Shown here in pieces: positions 32,171 through 40,976 of a stretch of DNA of 64,000 nucleotides. Numbering within the stretch: position 1 is the stretch's first letter; every line of letters begins with the position of its first letter. Both the position numbers and the translations under genes were made by a program. This stretch comes from Faecalibacterium prausnitzii (lineage in GTDB: Bacteria; Bacillota; Clostridia; Oscillospirales; Ruminococcaceae): assembly GCF_003324185.1 (NCBI RefSeq), contig NZ_PXUP01000002.1, positions 1 to 64,000 of the forward strand, written 5' to 3'. The notes under the pieces are model-generated. The model was not told the origin of the DNA, made no database searches, and worked only from the letters and a program-made list of their open reading frames with translations.

Positions 32171-32695
32171 ATGCAGCTTTCTGTTACGGAACGCGAACGG
32201 CTTTATGCCATTTTGGAAAAATACGATCAAAACCCCAAGGTGCAGCAGATGCGGGAGTTCATCCAGCACGGGGACGTTACCACCTATCAGCACTGCAAGA
32301 ATGTGGTGCTGGTCAGCTGTTGGCTGAACCATCGGCTGCATTTGGGTGCAGACGAGACCTCACTGGCTGTCGGTGCTTTCCTGCACGATTTTTATCTGTA
32401 CGACTGGCATAAAAAAGGTACCTTCCATGGCATCCGCCGCCTGTTCGAGATGCACGGCTTCTCCCACCCGGGCTGCGCCTGCGTCAACGCAGAAAAGGTG
32501 TTCCATATCACCAAAAAGGAACAGAGCATCATTTCCAGCCATATGTGGCCGCTGACCTTCCGTCATGTGCCCAGCTGCCGCGAGGCCATCATCGTCTGCC
32601 TTGCCGATAAGTACTGCGCTGTGGTGGAAAGTATGTTCAAGCACAGCCGTGTGGCTGCCGCCCAAAACGCCAACGGCGAATACGACGAGTGGTAA
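32171..32695 (+). CDS. HD-domain protein, predicted phosphohydrolase
   Basis: The 174-residue protein contains a small HD domain: histidine in TTYQHCKNVV (about residue 41), the HD pair in GAFLHDFYLYDW (about residues 71-72), a later histidine in GIRRLFEMHGFSHPG, and the downstream aspartate in CLADKYCAVVES. Such proteins hydrolyse nucleotides or other phosphoesters; the substrate is not predictable. I prefer the ATG at 32171 because AAAGGA is about 10 bases away; a TTG six bases earlier is also in frame. A terminator follows. Confidence 0.82.
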   Translation: MQLSVTERERLYAILEKYDQNPKVQQMREFIQHGDVTTYQHCKNVVLVSCWLNHRLHLGADETSLAVGAFLHDFYLYDWHKKGTFHGIRRLFEMHGFSHPGCACVNAEKVFHITKKEQSIISSHMWPLTFRHVPSCREAIIVCLADKYCAVVESMFKHSRVAAAQNANGEYDEW

Positions 32696-32717
32696 AACTG
32701 AATCATCACAAATAACA

Positions 32718-32757
32718 GGAGCCGCTGCACCCAAAAAGTGCAGCGGCTCCTTCTGCT
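32718..32757 (+). terminator. Terminator after the HD-domain gene
   Basis: A perfect 13-bp stem (32718-32730 with 32738-32750) is followed by TTCTGCTTCT, 22 bases past the stop codon. Confidence 0.75.
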
Positions 32758-32849
32758 TCTACTCTGCAAATAAAAATGATCATTCCGCTAAAAGTGGTCA
32801 GAGCGCAGCGGAGACCATATCCAATCGTTGGCCTGCACTCGGCAGCTGG

Positions 32850-33368
32850 TCACAGCTTTTTGAACCCCTCCGGTTCGTCTGCGGCGGCGCGGCGCTCCAT
32901 CAGATAGGTGTCCAGCCAGTGGCCGTGGCAGTCCCGTGCAATGCGCTCTCGGCGTCCTACCAGCCGGAAGCCGCACTTGGCGTGCAGGGCGCGGCTGGCG
33001 GCGTTGTCCTGTAAAACGGTGGATTGCAGCGTCCAGTACCCGGCTTTTTCGGCAGCGGCGCACAGGGCGCTCAACAGCTGAAAGCCCAGTCCGTGCCCAC
33101 GAAACTGCTCGCCTACATAGATGCTTACCTCGGCCACGCCCCGGTAACACCACCGGGGGTCTACCCGGTGCAAAGCACACCACCCTGCCAGCACCCCGCC
33201 GGAAAGGATGACCAGACGGCACTCCTTTGTGTGGGAAGCGTCCCACGCGGTATAGGGCGGGCATTCGGTCTGGAAGGTGGCGTATTCCGTGGCAATGCCC
33301 TCAACATAAATTCTGGAGACCGCGCCCCAGTCCTCCGGCGTCATAGGCCGGATGATGATCTTATCCAT
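32850..33368 (-). CDS. GNAT acetyltransferase, phosphinothricin/methionine-sulfoximine acetyltransferase-like
   Basis: This 172-residue enzyme reads IIIRPMTPEDWGAVSRIYVEGI at the start and has GVAEVSIYVGEQFRGHGLGFQLL, the acetyl-CoA pyrophosphate-binding block with Q/RxxGxG. It then has LQSTVLQDNAASRALHAKCGF, typical of the Pat/YncA subgroup that acetylates small amines such as methionine sulfoximine. The substrate is inferred from this resemblance. The frame is open upstream to 33509, but a GAGGATGAAAG ribosome region and the normal N-terminus support the ATG at 33368. Confidence 0.88.
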   Translation of the reverse strand: MDKIIIRPMTPEDWGAVSRIYVEGIATEYATFQTECPPYTAWDASHTKECRLVILSGGVLAGWCALHRVDPRWCYRGVAEVSIYVGEQFRGHGLGFQLLSALCAAAEKAGYWTLQSTVLQDNAASRALHAKCGFRLVGRRERIARDCHGHWLDTYLMERRAAADEPEGFKKL

Positions 33369-33429
33369 ACTTTCATCCTCGGCGGGCCGAAAATTGCCCG
33401 CATTCTCTTTCCACTCCCGGATAAATTTC

Positions 33430-33458
33430 AGTATAGCAGAATTTGCCGCGCGGTACAA
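33430..33458 (-). promoter_or_regulatory. Promoter of the GNAT gene
   Basis: Minus strand TTGTAC, 17 bases, TATACT, lying 62 bases before the start. It is back to back with the promoter of the secreted hydrolase. Confidence 0.8.
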
Positions 33459-33482
33459 GAAGCGGACTGCACAGAAATTGTT

Positions 33483-33510
33483 TTGACATCTCACCTGTTT
33501 GTGATACAAT
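33483..33510 (+). promoter_or_regulatory. Promoter of the secreted hydrolase gene
   Basis: TTGACA, a 16-base spacer and TACAAT precede the ATG at 33560 by about 50 bases. Confidence 0.8.
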
Positions 33511-33559
33511 AAGGGAACAGGAATGCGGCGGGGAATGCGCCGTCTCTCATGGAGGATGT

Positions 33560-34627
33560 ATGAGAAAAACTGTCCGGGTACTGCTGTGTATGGTTTGGCT
33601 TATGCTTTGCGCGGCGCTGCCTGCCTTTGGCGCAGAGAGCGCACCCCATGTCACGGCAGAAACTACAATGGCTCAGCTGCGCGCAAACCCGGCGATCCAG
33701 GGAAGCGGCTATTATACATATTGCCGTGAGATGACGCCGCTGATGGTGGAACGCTGGAAAAACAAGACCTTGCACGATTATTTTGGCGACACCGACCGGG
33801 AATCCGGCATTGCTGCGCTGAACCTTATCATTGATAACTATAATAAGGGCGTCAAGGTCACCTATCAGGTCTACACGCCTGAGGAGATCGAACACAATTC
33901 CAGTCTGGGCTGTGTGCAGCTGTTTTATTATCCGGCCGAGACCCCCAACGCCAAAACCGCTATCGTAGTGCCCGGCAACGCCTTGACCGCAACCTCGGAG
34001 ATGGGTGAGGGCGGCTCCACGGCCTACGAGCTGCATAACCGGGGCTATGCCGTGTTCGTGCTGCGCTACCGCACCTTTTTGGATCTGGGCAATAACGCCC
34101 CGCTGGAGGATCTGGCAAGGGCGGTGCAGCTGGTGACAAGCCTTGACGAGGAGCTTTCCATCCATACACAGGGCTATGTGCTGGTGGGCTACTCCTCTGG
34201 CGGCCAGCTTGTGGGCGTGTTCGCAAATAAGGAGCGCGGCTACGGCTATTACGGCGCTGCAAAACCCGGTGCACTGCTGTTGGCTTATCCGGTAGTGAAC
34301 TTTTCAGAGGTAAAGATCGCGTATCAGGCGCTTATGGATACCGGCAACTATGGGTGGCACTATTACTGCTCCAGTGTGGCAGATCTTGTCACGGACGATT
34401 ATCCGCCGGTATTTTTCTGGTACGGAAAGGACGACAAGGTGCTGCCTTGGATGATCAATCAGGTGCAGGGCCCGGCGCTGCAAGCGGCGCTGGAAGCCCA
34501 CAAGGTACCTTATGTTATGAAGGTGTTTGAGTCTGCGCCGCATAGTATCGGGGTGGGCTATACCACCGATGCCGAGGGCTGGCTGACAGATGCCGTGGCT
34601 TTCTGGGAGCAGCAGACCGCTGCCTGA
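33560..34627 (+). CDS. Secreted alpha/beta hydrolase (esterase/lipase-like)
   Basis: The 355-residue protein has a signal peptide (MRKTVRVLLCMVWLML..., cleavage probably after AFGA at about residue 24). The mature part has an oxyanion-type motif VVPGNALTATSEMGEGG, a nucleophile in VLVGYSSGGQLVG (serine near residue 214), an aspartate in WYGKDDKVLPW and a histidine in ESAPHSIGVGY. It is related to the esterase at 30775 but exported. The substrate is unknown, with a dietary or host ester plausible. GGAGG precedes the ATG at 33560. The open frame from 33443 has no better start. Confidence 0.85.
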   Translation: MRKTVRVLLCMVWLMLCAALPAFGAESAPHVTAETTMAQLRANPAIQGSGYYTYCREMTPLMVERWKNKTLHDYFGDTDRESGIAALNLIIDNYNKGVKVTYQVYTPEEIEHNSSLGCVQLFYYPAETPNAKTAIVVPGNALTATSEMGEGGSTAYELHNRGYAVFVLRYRTFLDLGNNAPLEDLARAVQLVTSLDEELSIHTQGYVLVGYSSGGQLVGVFANKERGYGYYGAAKPGALLLAYPVVNFSEVKIAYQALMDTGNYGWHYYCSSVADLVTDDYPPVFFWYGKDDKVLPWMINQVQGPALQAALEAHKVPYVMKVFESAPHSIGVGYTTDAEGWLTDAVAFWEQQTAA

Positions 34628-34651
34628 CCATAAATAAAAAAGGAGTAGAAC

Positions 34652-36115
34652 ATGATGGATCAGAATACTTGTTTTGCATACCTGAACATGGAGCTGCCGG
34701 ACGATATCCGCCGCCTGAAAGAGGCCGGTTACTACGACGCCGCCATTGCGCGCATTGATGCCTGTCTGGCTGAGGACTGGACTGCCAGTCAGAACCAGCC
34801 CCTGCACCCGCAGGGCGCGCTGCCGGTAAACCCCACCCCCCACGGCGTGGACGCATGGCGGCAGGGTCTGTTGGCGCACCGGGAAATTTTGCGCCGTCTG
34901 CCGCGGGACTACACTCTCACCGCCGACCAGCTGCTGAACAAGCTGCAGGCCACCCTGCGGGACTTTACCGCAGAGGAGTTCGCCGCACTGGACGCTGCCG
35001 GGCAGATGGACTGGCGCTTTGTGGAAGGGCAGAAGCGCTATATCTACCGCGCCGCCGAAACGCTGGTGGCTACCCATCCCGACCTTGCCGCCCGTCAGCT
35101 GGACCCGCCCGTCCCGGAGCGCAGCTGGGATCGTTTTGAGCCCCAGCACGACCAGATGGTGCGCACCGGTGCAGCCAGCGCAGACATCACCCTGCGCACC
35201 AGCATCGGCATGACTGACGAGACCTTTGCCCGTGCCCTTGCCGCTGCAAAGGCTGAGGGCAGAAACACCGTGCACGTCAAGGTGTGGCTGCCGCTGCCTG
35301 CTGCCTGCCCGGCACAGAGCAACATTACGCTGGACAGCTTTACCGCCCAGCCCACTTATATTGCGCCGGAAACCGCACCCCAGCGCACCGCGTACTGGGA
35401 GGCAGACCTTGCCGAGAACTGCCGCTTTGGGGCACAGTACAGCTACCGCAGCACTGCGTACTACGCTGCCCCGCTGGAAATGCAGGCCGACCCGGTGCAG
35501 CCGGATTTTGACACCGCCGAGCAGCTGCCCCACATCGCCTTTACCCCCTATATGAAGGCACTGGCTGCGCAGCTGACCGAGGGTATCACCGACCCGGTGC
35601 AGAAGGCAAAGCGCATTTATGATTTTGTCACCCTGAATGTGCACTACCACTTCCAGCCCATGTATTTTGTGCACGAGAATATCACCGATAATTGCGCCCG
35701 CAGCCGCCGGGGCGATTGCGGCGTGATGGCCGCCACCTTCATCACCCTTTGCCGCATTGCAGGCATCCCGGCAAAGTGGCAGAGCGGCATGGTGGCACGG
35801 CCGGAGACAGCCGGCTGCCACGACTGGGCAATGTTCTATATTGCCCCCAAGGGCTGGATGTACGCCGATTGCTCTGCCGGTGCCTCCATGGCGCGTGCGG
35901 GCAACGAGAAGATGCGCCTGCACTACTTCGGCAATCTGGACACCGACCGCATGGTGGCCAACAGTGACATCTGCGCCCCCTTCGACCCGCCTATGTGCTC
36001 CTTCCGCGCCGACCCCTGTGATAATCAGGTAGGCGAGATGGAGGTAGACGGTGTGGGTCTGTACGGCCAGCAGGTGGAGACCACACAGGAGATCGTAAAG
36101 CATCAGGAAGTATAA
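34652..36115 (+). CDS. Transglutaminase-like cysteine-protease-fold protein
   Basis: This 487-residue protein lacks a signal peptide. The N-terminal half is helical and has no family I recognise. From about residue 320 it has a transglutaminase-like core: AKRIYDFVTLNVHYHF, then the catalytic cysteine in RRGDCGVMAATFITLCRIAGIPAKW (cysteine near residue 351), the histidine in GCHDWAMFYIAPKGWMYADCS, and the following aspartate in the same block. Such domains act as peptidases or amidases, or as non-catalytic modules. AAGGAG lies 6 bases before the first ATG. It probably shares a transcript with the secreted hydrolase 24 bases upstream. Confidence 0.85.
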   Translation: MMDQNTCFAYLNMELPDDIRRLKEAGYYDAAIARIDACLAEDWTASQNQPLHPQGALPVNPTPHGVDAWRQGLLAHREILRRLPRDYTLTADQLLNKLQATLRDFTAEEFAALDAAGQMDWRFVEGQKRYIYRAAETLVATHPDLAARQLDPPVPERSWDRFEPQHDQMVRTGAASADITLRTSIGMTDETFARALAAAKAEGRNTVHVKVWLPLPAACPAQSNITLDSFTAQPTYIAPETAPQRTAYWEADLAENCRFGAQYSYRSTAYYAAPLEMQADPVQPDFDTAEQLPHIAFTPYMKALAAQLTEGITDPVQKAKRIYDFVTLNVHYHFQPMYFVHENITDNCARSRRGDCGVMAATFITLCRIAGIPAKWQSGMVARPETAGCHDWAMFYIAPKGWMYADCSAGASMARAGNEKMRLHYFGNLDTDRMVANSDICAPFDPPMCSFRADPCDNQVGEMEVDGVGLYGQQVETTQEIVKHQEV

Positions 36116-36119
36116 GCAC

Positions 36120-36155
36120 ATCCGGGTCTGCCATTACCGCAAGACCCGGATTTTT
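36120..36155 (+). terminator. Terminator after the transglutaminase-like gene
   Basis: The 10-bp stem ATCCGGGTCT/AGACCCGGAT (36120-36129 with 36142-36151) runs into TTTTT, 5 bases past the stop. Confidence 0.85.
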
Positions 36156-36175
36156 GAGTTAAAAGGAGAATGTCT

Positions 36176-37513
36176 ATGGAATTTTTGGCAGGACTGTACA
36201 CGCTTCTGCTGGTGGCCATCTGCCTGCTGCAGGCGCTTTTGCTGTACCGCACCGGCAAGCCCGCCGCCCGGCAGGACGACGAAGCCCTGAAGGAGTGGCT
36301 GCGCCAGCAGCTGGAAGCGCAGGCGCGGGTGCTGGAAGAAAAGCAGGCGCAGCAGGCACAGCAGAATCTGACCGCAATGGCGCACATCAGCGATACCCTG
36401 CAAACCGCAGTGCAGGGCATGAGCAGCACCCTGACGGCAGGACAGAACACCCAGCAGCAGACCATGGAACAGCGGCTGCAGGGACTGGAAGTCTCTAATG
36501 CCCGCAAGCTGGAGGAAATGCGCAAAGCGCTGGCAGACGGTCTTGCCGCCATGCAGGCACAGAACGCCCAGAAGCTGGACGAGATCCGCCACACTGTGGA
36601 CGAGCAATTGCAGGACGCGCTGCAAAAGCGGGTGACTGAAAGCTTTAAGGCGGTCAACGACCAGCTGGAGCAGGTGTACAAGGGCTTGGGCGAGATGCAG
36701 AGCCTTGCCGCAGATGTGGGCGGACTGAAGCAGGTACTTTCCGGCGTCAAGACCCGTGGCATTCTGGGCGAGATCCAGCTGGGCGCGATTCTGGAAGAGA
36801 TCCTTGCGCCGGAGCAGTACGACACCAACGTAGCCACCATCCCCGGCAGCACCCAGCGGGTGGAGTACGCCATCCGTATGCCCGGTGTGGATGGCAACAG
36901 CGTCTGGCTGCCCATCGACTCCAAATTTCCCGGCGATACCTACGCCCACTTGCAGGACGCACAGGCTTCCGGCGATGCGCAGGCGGTGGAAAACGCCCGC
37001 CACGCGCTGGAACTGGTGCTGCGCAGCGAAGCAAAGGATATCCGGGAAAAATATGTGGAGCCGCCCTATACCACGGCCTTCGGTATCCTGTTTCTGCCCT
37101 TTGAGGGTCTGTATGCCGAGGTGGTGAACGCCGGGCTGCTGGAAGTTTTGCAGCGGGATTATCAGGTGAACGTGGCCGGCCCCAGCACCATGGCGGCGTT
37201 GCTCAACAGCCTGCAAATGGGCTTCAAGACCCTTGCCATCCAGAAGCGCTCCGGCGAGGTGTGGCAGCTGCTGGGCGCGGTCAAGACCGAGTTCGATAAG
37301 TTCGGGCAGGGGCTTTCCAAGATGCAGCAGCGCCTGCGCCAGACCGATGAAGAGCTGGATAACCTCATCGGGGTGCGCAGCCGCGCCATCAGCCGCAAGC
37401 TGCGTGCGGTGCAGACGCTGGACGAAAACACTGCCGCCACCCTGCTGGAACTGGACACCGAGCCGGGCAGACCGGTAACGGCACGTCTGCCGGAGAGCGG
37501 GGAAGAGCTTTGA
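36176..37513 (+). CDS. rmuC: RmuC family DNA recombination protein
   Basis: This 445-residue protein has an N-terminal membrane-like helix (FLAGLYTLLLVAICLLQALLL), a long glutamine/alanine-rich coiled coil (about residues 40-170) and a C-terminal nuclease-like domain. The domain shows GLKQVLSGVKTRGILGEIQLG, EYAIRMPG, WLPIDSKFPGDTY and AFGILFLPFEGLYAE. This layout is that of RmuC, linked genetically to limiting recombination at inverted repeats. The ATG at 36176 has better spacing from AAGGAG than the one at 36170. Its function here is inferred from the family. Confidence 0.92.
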   Translation: MEFLAGLYTLLLVAICLLQALLLYRTGKPAARQDDEALKEWLRQQLEAQARVLEEKQAQQAQQNLTAMAHISDTLQTAVQGMSSTLTAGQNTQQQTMEQRLQGLEVSNARKLEEMRKALADGLAAMQAQNAQKLDEIRHTVDEQLQDALQKRVTESFKAVNDQLEQVYKGLGEMQSLAADVGGLKQVLSGVKTRGILGEIQLGAILEEILAPEQYDTNVATIPGSTQRVEYAIRMPGVDGNSVWLPIDSKFPGDTYAHLQDAQASGDAQAVENARHALELVLRSEAKDIREKYVEPPYTTAFGILFLPFEGLYAEVVNAGLLEVLQRDYQVNVAGPSTMAALLNSLQMGFKTLAIQKRSGEVWQLLGAVKTEFDKFGQGLSKMQQRLRQTDEELDNLIGVRSRAISRKLRAVQTLDENTAATLLELDTEPGRPVTARLPESGEEL

Positions 37514-37539
37514 TGCGCAGAAGCTCCCCGCATTATCCC

Positions 37540-37568
37540 TTGCGAAATTTCTGACGATGTGCTACAAT
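37540..37568 (+). promoter_or_regulatory. Promoter of the flavodiiron gene
   Basis: TTGCGA, 17 bases, TACAAT, about 67 bases before the ATG. Confidence 0.8.
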
Positions 37569-37635
37569 AGGAATTGTTATCAGAAATATTTGCCAATTCA
37601 CGGCACAAGATAAACCCAAAAGGAGTCTGAACGGT

Positions 37636-38817
37636 ATGAGCATGAAAAAAATCAGCGAAGCCATCCTTGGTGTGGGCGTGGACGATACCACCATCGACCT
37701 GTTCGAGAGCCAGTATCCGGTGCCCACCGGGGTCAGCTATAATTCCTATGTTATTCTGGACGAAAAGACCACCATTCTTGATACGGTGGACGCCCGCGCC
37801 ACTGAGCCTTGGCTGGAAAATCTTGCCGAAGCACTGGGCGGCTGCAAGCCCGCCTATCTGGTGGTCTCCCACATGGAGCCGGACCACGGCGCCAACGTGG
37901 CAAAGCTGGCAGCCCTCTACCCGGAGATGCAGGTGGTGGGCAACGCCAAGACCTTCCAGTATATGGAGCAGTTCTTTGGTGCAGATGCCATTGCCCCGGA
38001 GCGCCGCGTGGTGGTAAAGGACGGCGAGAGCCTGAGCCTTGGCACCCACACCCTTACCTTTGTGTTTGCCCCCATGGTGCACTGGCCGGAGGTCATGGTC
38101 AGCTACGAGAGCAGCGAGAAGGTGCTGTTCTCCGCCGATGGCTTTGGCCGCTTTGGCGCGGTGGCAAAGTTTGACGAAAATGCCGACTGGGCAAGCGAAG
38201 CCCGCCGCTACTACCTGAACATTGTGGGCAAGTACGGCCCGCAGGTGCAGGCACTGCTCAAAAAGGCTGCGGCACTGGACATCAAGACCATCTGCCCGCT
38301 GCACGGTCCGGTGCTTACCGGTGATCTGGGCAAGTACCTGAACTACTACGATCTCTGGTCCAGCTACAAGGCCGAGGAGCCGGAAAAGGTTCTGGTAGCC
38401 AGCGCCTCCATCCATGGCCACACCCGCGCTGCCGCCCACACCATGGCTGAAAAGCTGCGCGCAAAGGGCGCAAAGGTGGTGGAGATGGACTTGACCCGTA
38501 CCGATGTTTCCTACGCCGTTACCGAAGCCTTCCGCTGCGGCAAGATCGTGCTGGCCTGTGCCACCTATGATGGTTTCCTCTTCCCGCCGATGGAAAACCT
38601 GCTGGCTCACCTCAAGACCAAAAGCTTCCAGAACCGCACCGTTGGCCTGATGGAAAACGGCACTTGGGCACCCATGGCTGCAAAGCTTATGCGTGCCGAG
38701 CTGGAGAGCATGAAGAACATTACCCTCTGCGAGAACGTGGTCACCATCCGTTCTGCTGCCAACGCCGCCGCCGAAGCACAGATGGACGCCCTTGCCGCCG
38801 AACTCGTGGCAAAGTAA
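37636..38817 (+). CDS. Flavodiiron protein (FprA/A-type, oxygen or NO reductase)
   Basis: The 393-residue protein joins a metallo-beta-lactamase-like diiron domain (1-250) with a flavodoxin-like domain (255-393). Diiron ligands are visible in VSHMEPDHGANV (H-x-E-x-D-H), MVHWPEVM (histidine), LFSADGFGRFG (aspartate) and CPLHGPVL (histidine). The FMN phosphate loop is ASASIHGHTRAA, an unusual T/S-x-x-x-G-x-T variant with a histidine, and ATYDGFLFPPM is the second flavin loop. In anaerobes such proteins reduce oxygen or nitric oxide. The start is supported by AGGAG 10 bases upstream. Confidence 0.92.
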   Translation: MSMKKISEAILGVGVDDTTIDLFESQYPVPTGVSYNSYVILDEKTTILDTVDARATEPWLENLAEALGGCKPAYLVVSHMEPDHGANVAKLAALYPEMQVVGNAKTFQYMEQFFGADAIAPERRVVVKDGESLSLGTHTLTFVFAPMVHWPEVMVSYESSEKVLFSADGFGRFGAVAKFDENADWASEARRYYLNIVGKYGPQVQALLKKAAALDIKTICPLHGPVLTGDLGKYLNYYDLWSSYKAEEPEKVLVASASIHGHTRAAAHTMAEKLRAKGAKVVEMDLTRTDVSYAVTEAFRCGKIVLACATYDGFLFPPMENLLAHLKTKSFQNRTVGLMENGTWAPMAAKLMRAELESMKNITLCENVVTIRSAANAAAEAQMDALAAELVAK

Positions 38818-38842
38818 CACGATATAAAATCAGTTGAACGCA

Positions 38843-38884
38843 AACACTCCCGGACTTTCTGCAAAAGCCCGGGAGTGTTTTTTG
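38843..38884 (+). terminator. Terminator of the flavodiiron gene
   Basis: The stem AACACTCCCGG...CCGGGAGTGTT ends in TTTTTTT, about 25 bases past the stop. Confidence 0.85.
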
Positions 38885-38963
38885 TTCCTTTGTTTGTTTG
38901 ATTATCTGCTGGATTATGAGCGAAAAACACGAATTTTTACGTCGTTTTTTGAAATGTCAACAA

Positions 38964-39007
38964 ACAAAAAAGCGGTGAAACGAACAAATTCTGAACGTTT
39001 CACCGCT
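38964..39007 (-). terminator. Terminator of the tRNA-Gly gene
   Basis: A 12-bp stem (38971-38982 with 38996-39007) is followed on the minus strand by TTTTTTG, directly downstream of the tRNA. Confidence 0.85.
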
Positions 39008-39013
39008 ATATTT

Positions 39014-39089
39014 TGGAGCAGGATACGGGACTCGAACCCGCCGCCTACTGCTTGGGAAGCAGTCGCTCTACCGGATGAGCTAACCCTGC
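39014..39089 (-). tRNA. tRNA-Gly (anticodon CCC)
   Basis: On the minus strand the 76-base cloverleaf starts GCAGGGT and ends ATCCTGC-TCCA, so the acceptor stem pairs (with one G-T) and CCA is encoded. The anticodon arm is ACTGC-TTCCCAA-GCAGT, giving CCC, which reads glycine GGG. The T arm is GGCGGGTTCGAGTCCCG. It is followed by its own terminator. Confidence 0.95.
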
Positions 39090-39154
39090 AAGTGCTCCAC
39101 TATTGTAACAAAGCAGGGCAGGAATGTCAAGGCTTTTCCGCACGAAATTTGCGG

Positions 39155-40741
39155 TCAGCTCATTTTGGCCCATGTCAGGTCCAGCACCGGGAAAAACGGG
39201 TCGAATACAAGGTCACGCACATCGTTTGCCAGCAGCAGACGCTTTTGCTGCGCCATCAGGGGCACCACGGTACAGCTTTCCAGCAGCTGCTGCTCACACT
39301 GCGCCAGCAGGGCGCAGCGGGCTTTGCCGGTCTGCTGGGCGCTCAGTGCCAGCCGGTCGGCATAAACGGGATCGGCATAGCCGGTCAGACTGCCGCCTGC
39401 GGTGGTGAACTGCTGCAGCATCTGGTACACGCTGCCGCCCTCGGCACGGATGGGCGCAAGGGCAATGGTGTATTTCCCGGCGGCAATGCGGGCGTCAAAC
39501 TCGTCCTGCTCTACCTCTTCCACCGAGAAGAACAGGGAGCACTCCTTCTGCCATGCGCTGTTGATCTGGTCGGCCAGCTCGCTCAGTCCGGCGTTCTTGG
39601 GCAGCAGCAGGGTCACGCCGGAAAAATCCGAGGTAGCCATGCCCTGCCGGGCAGCCAGATACAGGGCCTTCGGCTCCGGGATAGCGGGCAGGGGATCGCC
39701 GGCAGTTTCGCGGTAGTCCAGCCCATCCACGGTCAGTCCCTCCGGCACAAGCCCCTTTGCGGCTGTGTATAGGCCGCTGGAGGGCACATCGGCGTTTTCC
39801 CGGGCAATACCGGTCAGCGCCTGCCGCAGCTGCTGGTTCTGGAACACCGACCCCTCCGCCGCGTTGAACAGCAGCGCCCATGTGGTGTCGGAATAGCTCA
39901 CCGTCTGTAAGCTGGTGGCTTCGCCGCTCTCGTCCAGCGCGGCAGAGCATTTGCCATCGGCAATAAGCTGGGCTGCGCTCTTGCCGCTGCCGCTGGTGTC
40001 CTGCACCAGACGCAGACTGCCGACCAGCGGGCTTTCCACAGTGCGGCGCAAAAACAGGCCGTTTGCCGTCCAGTTATACAGATAAAAGCTCCCGCTGGAA
40101 AGCGTAGTCTTGTCGGTCAGCCCATAGGTGCCCCGGGTGCTCTCAAAAAAGGCCTCGTCACAGGGGGCTGCACCGGGCATGGCCAGCTTTGCTAAAAAGT
40201 TATCGTCCCGCTCGCTCAGCCGGAACACCAACGACAGTGCCCCATTGGCTGAAACGCCCAGACTGCTTTCGTCCGCCAGCCCCGCCAGCACGGCGGCGCT
40301 GTTCTGAATAGCCGAAAACTCCACCGCATAGGGCGAGGCGGTATCGGCGCGGAAAATGCGCCGGAACGCAAACACAAAATCCTCGGCGGTAATATCGTAC
40401 TCTGTAGCTGCACCCTTGGCGGCTGCATAGCGCAGGCCGTCCTTCAGGGTAAAGGTGTAGGTCAGCCCGTCCGGGGACACCGTCCACTCTTCGCAGAGCC
40501 CCGGCACAAGCTCGCCGTCCGGGTCTTTGCGCACCAGCGTGCCGTACAGATTCTCACAGGCGATCACGTCCGACGCACCGGAAGCCACCTGCGGGTCCAG
40601 ATTTGCGGGGATGCTGTCCACGAACCATGTAAAGCTAGCAGAGTTTGTGGAGCTGCCGCAGCCGGTCAGGGCAAAAAGAAACGCAGCAGCCAGCACCGCT
40701 GCGGTAAAACGCAACCATCGTTTCAAAAAGAACAACCTCAT
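39155..40741 (-). CDS. Oligopeptide-type ABC transporter substrate-binding lipoprotein
   Basis: The 528-residue protein (from the ATG at 40741) has a signal ending in FALTGC (cysteine 28) and an extracytoplasmic solute-binding domain of the OppA/DppA family. This is seen in DPQVASGASDVIACENLYGTLVRKD, GLCEEWTVSPDGLTYTFTLKDGLRY, YDITAEDFVFAFRRIF and QLRQALTGIARE. It is likely to bind peptides or similar solutes, but no permease or ATPase genes are adjacent, so it is an orphan. ATG 40750 is an alternative start; ribosome-site evidence is weak for both. Confidence 0.87.
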   Translation of the reverse strand: MRLFFLKRWLRFTAAVLAAAFLFALTGCGSSTNSASFTWFVDSIPANLDPQVASGASDVIACENLYGTLVRKDPDGELVPGLCEEWTVSPDGLTYTFTLKDGLRYAAAKGAATEYDITAEDFVFAFRRIFRADTASPYAVEFSAIQNSAAVLAGLADESSLGVSANGALSLVFRLSERDDNFLAKLAMPGAAPCDEAFFESTRGTYGLTDKTTLSSGSFYLYNWTANGLFLRRTVESPLVGSLRLVQDTSGSGKSAAQLIADGKCSAALDESGEATSLQTVSYSDTTWALLFNAAEGSVFQNQQLRQALTGIARENADVPSSGLYTAAKGLVPEGLTVDGLDYRETAGDPLPAIPEPKALYLAARQGMATSDFSGVTLLLPKNAGLSELADQINSAWQKECSLFFSVEEVEQDEFDARIAAGKYTIALAPIRAEGGSVYQMLQQFTTAGGSLTGYADPVYADRLALSAQQTGKARCALLAQCEQQLLESCTVVPLMAQQKRLLLANDVRDLVFDPFFPVLDLTWAKMS

Positions 40742-40788
40742 TCCGTTCATCTTCGCGCAGAAACGGCAAAAAACGCTCTGCAACGACA

Positions 40789-40817
40789 AGTGTAGCAGAA
40801 AGCAGCAGAAAAAACAA
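40789..40817 (-). promoter_or_regulatory. Promoter of the substrate-binding lipoprotein gene
   Basis: Minus strand TTGTTT, 17 bases, TACACT, about 48 bases before the start. Confidence 0.75.
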
Positions 40818-40870
40818 TTGCCTTTTTGTGAATTTACCGAGCTTTTTGAAGCAGACTGTGCGGTTTTCCG

Positions 40871-40899
40871 TTGCCAATTGCGCGCAAATGGACTATAAT
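40871..40899 (+). promoter_or_regulatory. Promoter of murD
   Basis: TTGCCA, 17 bases, TATAAT, 78 bases before the ATG; divergent from the lipoprotein promoter. Confidence 0.85.
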
Positions 40900-40976
40900 G
40901 GTACAGCAAAGTGATCCCCGCGCTGCCCGTGCGGCGCGGTGTTATACCATGATCCTATAGAGGAGGAACTGTTTTT

